Below, piece after piece: positions 56,993 through 64,000 of a stretch of 64,000 nucleotides of DNA. Both the position numbers and the translations under genes were made by a program. Below the pieces are notes generated by a model. It saw only the letters and a list, made by a program, of their open reading frames with translations. It searched no databases and was not told the origin of the DNA. Origin of the DNA: Loripinus fragilis (lineage: Eukaryota > Mollusca > Bivalvia > Lucinida > Lucinidae); the NCBI GenBank assembly GCA_964019695.1, contig OZ026530.1:41352944-41416943 (forward strand), given 5' to 3'. Position 1 is the first letter of the stretch. Every line of letters begins with the position of its first letter.

Positions 56993-58463
56993 TTTCATAC
57001 AGAATGAATTTGCTGTATTCATTTTATCAATTATACCAATCTATACAGACAGAATACAAAACTTTGGCCTATTATTCCTGCAGTCACAAAATTTCGTATA
57101 CTTTTTAGTTCATCTGAGCCGAAGGCTCATAGATGAGCTTATGGTATGTACAGGCATCTGTGGGTCTCTCTTAAGCTGTGAAGCTCATTCCATATTTCAC
57201 TTATAGTATCTAGCCAGCACAAGCATGAGTAAGACATTAAAATTTGACCCAAGGTTTGCATCCCCTCAATATCTGGTCATTTGAGGGGAATGAATAAGCA
57301 TTGGAAAAGGACTAAAGTTGATATGACAACTTACAGTTTTCATTGGCATACATTTACGTTGGTCGTCGTACGGTACAGTCACTTCGATTAACACTATAGT
57401 AGTGCGTTATGCTACATGCGTTGTTTCGATCAAGATTCACCGTTGGGTCGTTACCGCCTTATTTTTGAGTTAGGTTGACAGAAATAGATAATATACTTTA
57501 TAACAGAGTTATGGTTCTTGATTCATATCAGAATTTCGTTAGTATTTATCCTACTCTTAGATATTGAAATGCTAACAATTGTTCCCAATTTTAATATTTA
57601 TGAGGACATCTGCCATGCTCAGCCGAGCTCAGAACACTTTTCATCATAACCCGCGCTTGCGCGGGCCCGTTTCTAGTAATTTATATAAGATGACTGCCAT
57701 CTTCATTTCTCAATAAAATATGTGTTGTGGGTACTCAATCGAAGTGCCTCTTTGAATGAGACAATTCCATCGAGCACCTCAACACGTGTTTCCCTATGTG
57801 TCTCACTCTTTGCTTGCTATTTATCAATATTGCACTACATGTCTTTGGTGTGCGTCTCAGTCAAGGGAAGGAACTCCTTCGAGCTAACCGTTCAAATTGT
57901 AGCTCATTTAGTCAAAGGGAAATAACAGCAGCAAGATGGGTTATCTTTGGACTAGCGTTTAGAGGATTGCAACATGGCTTATTTGCTTGTTCGTATTTTT
58001 ATGCATACTAAGAAAACTTTTGTAAGCATCAGTGGAGAACCAGATCAGGCGCCGCGTACTGCGACTCCTGATCTGAGTCTGCTCTGTAATTATATTATCC
58101 CATAATCAAATGGAATTATCGAGTAGTATAAAATCCTAATAAATTGCCGCCAGCAAGTTCGATAGCGTCTATGGTCCAAGTGCCGTCAACGTCAAGCTCA
58201 ATTGCCGCACAGAAGACGGTTGGCCACAAGGACCAGAGACGCCATTGAACCGGTATAGCAAAAATAGTGGAAGGCCCTAATAAGCATTGCATGTACTGTG
58301 TAAATCACTTACAAATTTTTCACTTATCTAGGTTTCCGTTTCAAACCACGTCGACCCAAGTTGGATTTGTTCCGTTTGGAGCAGTCCCATATGGGTCCAC
58401 GCCGTTCTCATGTATAAATAATAAAATCTTACTATTTCTTATGTCTTCAATAATCTGATATAC
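56993..58463. other. No gene; scattered hairpins
   Basis: CTCAAAAGAAC-type relative at 57718-57792 and a GATCAG hairpin at 58023-58090. The 3' end of the LINE probably falls near 58400-58463 but no clear tail is visible. Confidence 0.4.
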
Positions 58464-61400
58464 TTAATGACCCTGGTTGTACAACTTCTCAGTTCGCAGG
58501 TTAAAGGCATGAAAAACATAAGCACATAATCTACGAAGCCTATTACAATTAGTTGTATTAAGGAGCTAAATAAATTTAAACATATTTGGTCGTCTCCAGT
58601 AATAGGGTGCAATGTATTTCGAACGTAAGTCTTTATATATTTCACATTCTAATACAAAATGATATTAGAACACTTTCTATCATCTACTGGTATACTATTT
58701 GGTTTTACCCATCTTCCAGCTTCTATTTCCAGTCGATGTGAAGACATTCTAAGCTTACTTAATACCTGACTACATTTTTGAACATTGATTAAATCAAGGT
58801 ACGGTTGTAATTGAAAAACAGCAATATGTTTATAGAAAATTGCTCTTGTCGAAGAGTCTAATCTTGATCTCCAGTTCTGAATAAAATTATCAGTAAGCCT
58901 TTGTTTCAAAGTCATGAGAAACCTATTGCAGTCACCTACCCCTTGATTTAACCAGACTTCATAAAAACCAAGTGACATAAGAAGATGACGTAAAAGAGAA
59001 ACCCAATTTACTTTGTCTGGGAGTATTTCACTATCTCTAAGCATCATGTTATATACAATTTTAATATATTTATTATCTTCCGCTGTTAGAATCTTAAACC
59101 AGTACTTTACAATAATGAAATAACGCCTTGTTATATAGCTAGTCCGTCCTAGTTCACCATACACAAAATCATTTTGAGTTGTTTTCTTGACCCCTAAGAG
59201 CTTTTTGCAAAATTGCAAATGAACTCTTTCTATTGCATTAGCCTGACAAAACCCCCAAACCTCACACCCATAATTTAAAATAGGGGTAACTAATTTATCG
59301 AAAAGATCCAGTTTATATTTAGGTGGAATAAAAGTGAATTTATAAAGATATTTAAGCAATTGAAATATAGCCTTTTGTGCCTGTCCTGCAAGTGTATGCT
59401 GAGCTTCTGCAAAAGAACCCCCTACCGTAAACACAATACCAAGATATTTGAAACTCCTAACTATTTCTAATTGGGTACCATTATAGACAAAACTTAGATT
59501 TCTTGGCAACATTCCACCCTTTCGAAAAAACATCACCTTAGTTTTGGCAACGTTAATACTCATTTTCCACCTTTTACAATAAACTGATAATATGTCCAAA
59601 CTCTTTTGAAGTTCCTCTGGAGAATTTGAAAAGACTATAATATCATCTGCATATAGCAACATGAATATCTTAAACATATGAATATCTAATCCCTCTGCAC
59701 CTGAGATAATAAATTGCTCTTCAATGTCATTAAGAAACAATGAGAAAAGTAATGGAGATAAGCATTCACCTTGTCTTACTCCTAAGTTACAATATAATTC
59801 ATTACTCAAGTTGTTGTTTAACTTAACTCTAGATTTGACACTAGAATACATAGACTTTATGATATTAATAATCTTTCCTCTGAGACCAAGTTTAATCAGC
59901 TTATACCACAGATTGTCACGTACAATATAGTCAAAAGCTTTTGTAAAATCGACAAAGGCACAATATAACTTCTTACCTTGATTTAACAAATGTGAGATTA
60001 AGCCATGTAATACATAAATATTATCTACAGTACCCATATGTGCCCTGAACCCAGCTTGTGCTTCTATCAGAACATAGTATGACTCTGCCCATTCTGACAA
60101 CCTATTATTGAGGACCCTTGTGAACAATTTTCCCAGTGTGCTAAGCAGAGTAATACCTCTATAGTTTTCTACATCGTGTATACTACCCTTTTTATGCAAT
60201 GGTATAATATAACCCTCCGACCACTCTTCTGGAAAATACCCCCTTTCAAATAACATATTAAAAAGATTTCGTAGAACTGGCACAAGTACTTGTTTGCCAT
60301 GAATAAAAAATTCATTTATCAAATAATCAGGGCCTGCAGATTTATTTGTCTTTAATTGGTTAATTGACTGTATCGATTCCTGATCTTTGCAACCTTACTT
60401 ACTTTTACCTATTTCTTCTGTAGAAAAGTCTAAATTTAATTCATCAAACATAATATCGAACTCATTATTTTCATAACGCTCAATAAAGAACATAACATCT
60501 TCATCAGGGGCATAAAACGGGTCATTTACGTTATTTACTGCTTTAAAATACTGTTCAAAGGCAGACAAAGAAATATTGGCTGGTCTCATACCTGCAGCTT
60601 CTTTCAACATATTCCAATACATCCTAGCATTCTTGTGTTTTGCTGTGATAAAACGAGATGTTTTTTCTTTGTCATAGTTGTACCTGCATTTCCTTATTAA
60701 AGATTTATATTCGGATATTGTCTTTACCATTGCTATTCTAGTCTCATCTGTTTGGGATTCTCTGTATGCGTTTAAAGTATGCAGGAACACAAATTTCTTA
60801 CCTCTACATTCGTCATTGTACCATGGATTAGCGTTGCTGTTAGAAAATTCCTCGTGTTCCCGATCTTTGGGTTTAATAAGTTTAAAAATTGGTTCAGCAA
60901 TTTCATTAATTATGTTGGAAAAGTCAGACAAACATGTTGTGACATCTTCATCGCTTGATGATTCTGATATTTTACTATCTAAAATGTTTAATTTATCCCT
61001 TGTTGAATCTAAATGTAAAGAATTTACAAAATGTGCCTTAAACTCAGGTTTCCATGCATACTTACCAGTAACTTTTTTGTCACATTCTGGCCGTGCATCA
61101 TCACTACATTGAATATCAAAATTGAAAGAAAAATTAACAAGACAATGATCTGACATAATGTTTGGATCCTGCACATCAAACCCTTCTATCAGATTGAATA
61201 ATTCTTGTGATGTCAATACATAATCGACTACACTACTACCCCTACTACCAACAAACGTGTATTTACCCACCCCTCTATCGCTTCCAACCCTTCCATTCAT
61301 AATTCGCACACCTGTCTGTTTACAAAAATCTAGTAAGAGCAAACCGTTATTATTCACATGACCTTTGTCCTGTGAATAACGTGACATATATCTATCAGGC

Positions 61401-61964
61401 ATATAATCATCAGGCAGGACAGACATATGCGCTGTCTGGTCCTCCTCGACAAAATCTGCATTTGTAGACGTGCGGCTGTTAAAATCACCACATATAATCA
61501 AATTAGAGGGAAATTGCGATTTGCTCTCAATCAGTACAACAGAATCTAAAAGCCTGTCAAAAATGTTAGTTTCATTCAGAGACTGCCTACTACTTTCGTC
61601 GGGTGTTACATAACAAAGACATATATATAAATCATTTTCTAAAGCTAATTTCGATTTGTCAATTTTTATCCACAAAATATCGTCCTTACTGGTGTAAACA
61701 AGCGTGTTTGCATTTACAAAAGAATTTCTTAAATACAAAATCACTCCGCCTGAGTTGCGTTTCGACTTTTTTTTTCTCAACCCTGTTAAGTATAAATGCC
61801 TCAAAATTCGAGACTGCAACCTCAGACGAGTTGTCTGTCCATGTTTCAGTCAATAGGACTATATCATTTGAATTAAAAATGTCCATTAACTCTTGTGTTT
61901 GAAGTTTATTTGTTCTTTTTGTCACCAATCCCTGAACATTTAATAATGCGAAACGCAAGTTCAC
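58464..61964 (-). pseudogene. LINE ORF2: endonuclease and reverse transcriptase, broken
   Basis: Read on the minus strand. An apurinic/apyrimidinic-type endonuclease domain (about 61964-61130) shows LLNVQGL, LTETW, CGDFNSRT, DYVLTS and MSDHCLV. A linker follows, then a reverse transcriptase (about 60397-59000) with IIPLHKKGS, NYRGITLLS, FVDFTKAFD, GVRQGECLSPLLFS and YADDIIVFS. After the frame closes at 58649, the C-terminal Cys/His region continues in another frame (HFVLECEIYKDLRSKY, from 58661) to a stop at 58464. Lesions: a 1-nt frame change in the 9-T run 61767-61775, an in-frame TAA at 60395-60397, a shift with apparent deletion near 58660, and a TAG at 58566-58568. Catalytic motifs are otherwise intact, so it is recent but probably dead. 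Clade not assigned. Confidence 0.93.
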
Positions 61965-63179
61965 CTTCTCCAGTCCAACCTAACTGTCAGCTTGGCTATT
62001 TATAGCACCACGTGAAATTCCTGAATCGCATGTCAACCTTGAACTGGATTGCGTCTCTGGGTAGCCTGGGTCCAGTCGTCAATATTTTGGCAATGTTTTC
62101 TAATGCTAATATTCTAAAAAAATTAGAGAATAAAAATAGACCACATCAAAGGTATCGGTTGTCCGTTTTTGATTTCGATTAATATTGACACCTGGGGACA
62201 TCGGTGGTATTTCCCTATGATAATCCGATCAGCCGATTAATCTAATTATAGCCTGCTGCTTTAGTGTGACGTAATAAAGATGATAACTAGACACCGATCC
62301 GATAATGAGGATGCCATTATCAAACAGCTGATCATGGAAACTCCGCGAAAAAACGTGAAGAAAGATTGGTTCGAGACCGATTGATCCAAAACAAAGGACG
62401 CAGAGATGAAACTGAAGTGTCAAAAATATAGCGAAAATTCAAAGGAGATGGCGTTTTTCTTGGAAGTATTGTGTTTATCTCGACCGTGTCTCGAAGCTAT
62501 ATACACAATATACAATGTGTATTTTCGTTCGAGCCCGTAATTAAATGCGTGTCTCGCAAAGGCAAAAATCAACTACTTAACAAATACACCAAAGTCGGAA
62601 AACGCTGTTTCAATTTAAATCATCGTCCACAAAGTGCATTTGATGATAGGAAAGAGTGGTAATGTTTGCCTTTCTATCTATCTTTCCACTGGGATTCCTG
62701 TTACTATTTATAGCACAAAAGAGTTATCCGATAGCGTTATCGTTCTTGGCATTACCCCTCAAAATTTGAGGAAAAATCCAGGTGGCGCTGTCGATTGAAA
62801 TCGAAGTTCCACAGGCTGTCATTTTTGACCAAGGAACGGAAGAATAAAAAAGAAGAAAAAATGATCAGACTGGAACCCAGGCTATCTCTGGCTATTTTTA
62901 TTGCCACTTTGTCTATTTTTATCACATTCTCGGTTTTCAGTGGCACGCGATTGACTGGTTCTCGGCACAGACACTGACTGATTTCTACGGGAATTAACAA
63001 CACGTTGTTTTGAGCGAGGAATGTGTGTATTCTTGTCAGGATTTTCAGGAGGTAACTCAGTAAATTTCTTGCTCGAATTTGATATGGGCTTTGGGTTTGT
63101 TAAGTCAGAACCAGGCAGGCTAGAACTTTCATTATAAGGCCTGAATAGCGATTGTACATGAATTTGACCTTTTGTGACC
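61965..63179 (-). other. LINE spacer; possible displaced ORF1 tail
   Basis: Between ORF1 and ORF2. A 114-codon minus-strand frame (62882-63226) overlaps the end of ORF1 by 47 nt. It is rich in Ser, Asn, Lys and Arg, compatible with an ORF1 C-terminal tail moved out of frame by a small indel. The rest (61965-62880) has no recognisable domain. The usual spacer in such elements is short, so more than 1 kb here suggests ORF1 is longer than it reads now, or an insertion. Confidence 0.4.
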
Positions 63180-64000
63180 CTATTGGCCCAAGTTGGTAGT
63201 TGCATTTTCTGTGTTCTGCATGCCAATGGTTCCCCTAATGCTACCCACAGACCCCAGAGTAGACTCCTCTTGTCTGACAGACTGAGAGGAGTCTACAACT
63301 GTGGATCTCACTAAATCGATCACTTTGGCCTGTTCACTTGTGCGATAATCGTTGCTACATGAAGAACTCGCGTCCATTGCTTCGCTATATTTATCACAAT
63401 GATCACGTGACATATTGGTTTTCCCAGCCAGCGCATGAGTATGATTCACTGATGAACTTTGTTTTGAATGGGTCATTGTGTATTCATGCTCCTTTATCAT
63501 GCTGCTGTCATCACTTATGTCAATGTGCGTAAAATCTGATAACCTGCTTGCCCTTATCACTTCATTCCAGTCGGGGAACTCATCACGAACCACTTTCCCT
63601 TCTACAATTAATTTTGCAGGGTAAACTATCTGGTATTTCACCCTGTGGTTATGTGATCTGATTTCTTTCAGTTCTCTCCATATGTGTTTTCTAGCCTCAA
63701 TGATTTCTTTTGGCAGATCATGGTCAATGCTGAATGGTGTCCCTTTAAGCATGTACGCCTTGGCCATTATAGCTTCCGTATCACAGTAATCTCTAAAATT
63801 CACAATAATAGGTCTTCTGGGGTTTCTGTATCCAATCTTACGAGGACCAAGCCTGTGCGATCGAGCCAAATACATTTTATCTGCATCCATGTCGAGGTGG
63901 TTCTTGATGAACTCTCTGATGATGGAGAAACAGTTTTCATTATAATTCTCAGAGATGCCCCAAAACACTAAGTTATTTCGACGCAACCTTGCTTCCAGGT
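63180..64000 (-). CDS. LINE ORF1: L1-like RNA-binding protein, 5' end outside the window
   Basis: Minus-strand frame open to the window edge (no stop up to 64000); LEARLRRNNLVFWGISEN at its start is internal to the protein. RRNNLVFWGI, LARSHRLGPRKIG, RRPIIVNFRDYCD, AKAYMLKGTPFSIDHDLP and the following EARKHIWREL match the order of the L1 ORF1 / Transposase_22 RNA-recognition and C-terminal domains. The partner upstream coiled coil would lie beyond 64000. It packages element RNA as a trimeric chaperone in the known family. A Ser-rich tail without a known domain follows the CTD. ORF2 lies 1.2 kb downstream on the same strand. Confidence 0.88.
   Translation of the reverse strand, partial: LEARLRRNNLVFWGISENYNENCFSIIREFIKNHLDMDADKMYLARSHRLGPRKIGYRNPRRPIIVNFRDYCDTEAIMAKAYMLKGTPFSIDHDLPKEIIEARKHIWRELKEIRSHNHRVKYQIVYPAKLIVEGKVVRDEFPDWNEVIRASRLSDFTHIDISDDSSMIKEHEYTMTHSKQSSSVNHTHALAGKTNMSRDHCDKYSEAMDASSSCSNDYRTSEQAKVIDLVRSTVVDSSQSVRQEESTLGSVGSIRGTIGMQNTENATTNLGQ

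Noticed and set aside
60678..61112. 144-codon plus-strand frame inside the LINE
   Set aside because: Shadow of the minus-strand ORF2 linker region.

Overview
The window looks like a piece of a bivalve mollusc (or related lophotrochozoan) nuclear genome. The grounds are AT-rich DNA, one gene split by introns of 3 to 11 kb with consensus GT-AG junctions, tRNA-derived SINE fragments, a LINE with an L1-like ORF1, Tc1/mariner remnants, and a very high density of short foldback repeats. Species assignment is not possible from the sequence alone. There is no bacterial or viral gene layout, no rRNA gene and no intact tRNA gene.

The one cellular gene is an S1-family (chymotrypsin-fold) serine protease on the plus strand. 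Five exons are supported: 20333-20525 (IIGG start and catalytic His), 23758-23842, 31056-31206 (catalytic Asp), 34335-34525, and 45087-45248 (GDSGG serine and stop). All junction phases match and they join into one 246-residue protease domain with the full triad and the four standard disulfides. Upstream exons (signal peptide, propeptide) are not secured; 19115-19171 is a weak phase-compatible candidate. The primary-specificity position is Ser rather than Asp, and the residue before IIGG is Tyr rather than Arg/Lys, so it is probably neither trypsin-like in specificity nor activated by a trypsin-like enzyme.

The strangest structure is in the first intron. The 3' part of the catalytic-His exon plus its 5' splice site has been amplified downstream into about 14 tandem copies (20583-22330). 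The His codon is changed to Asp in eleven copies, most 5' splice sites are kept, the acceptor-side sequence is lost, and a 382-bp higher-order repeat is present.

The right end (58464-64000) is a minus-strand LINE. ORF1 (RNA-binding protein) runs off the window edge. ORF2 (endonuclease, reverse transcriptase, C-terminal Cys/His region) is nearly complete but has two frameshifts and two in-frame stops.

Most remaining sequence is transposon-derived. It includes at least nine families of inverted-repeat or foldback elements, several nested with visible target-site duplications (13309-13697 in a SINE, 17972-18510, 29035-30365). There is a head-to-head Tc1/mariner palindrome (46829-48195), a nested TGACGTCA palindrome (43612-43963), and a roughly 60-nt hairpin motif recurring about 18 times. 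Microsatellites and minisatellites fill some of the rest.
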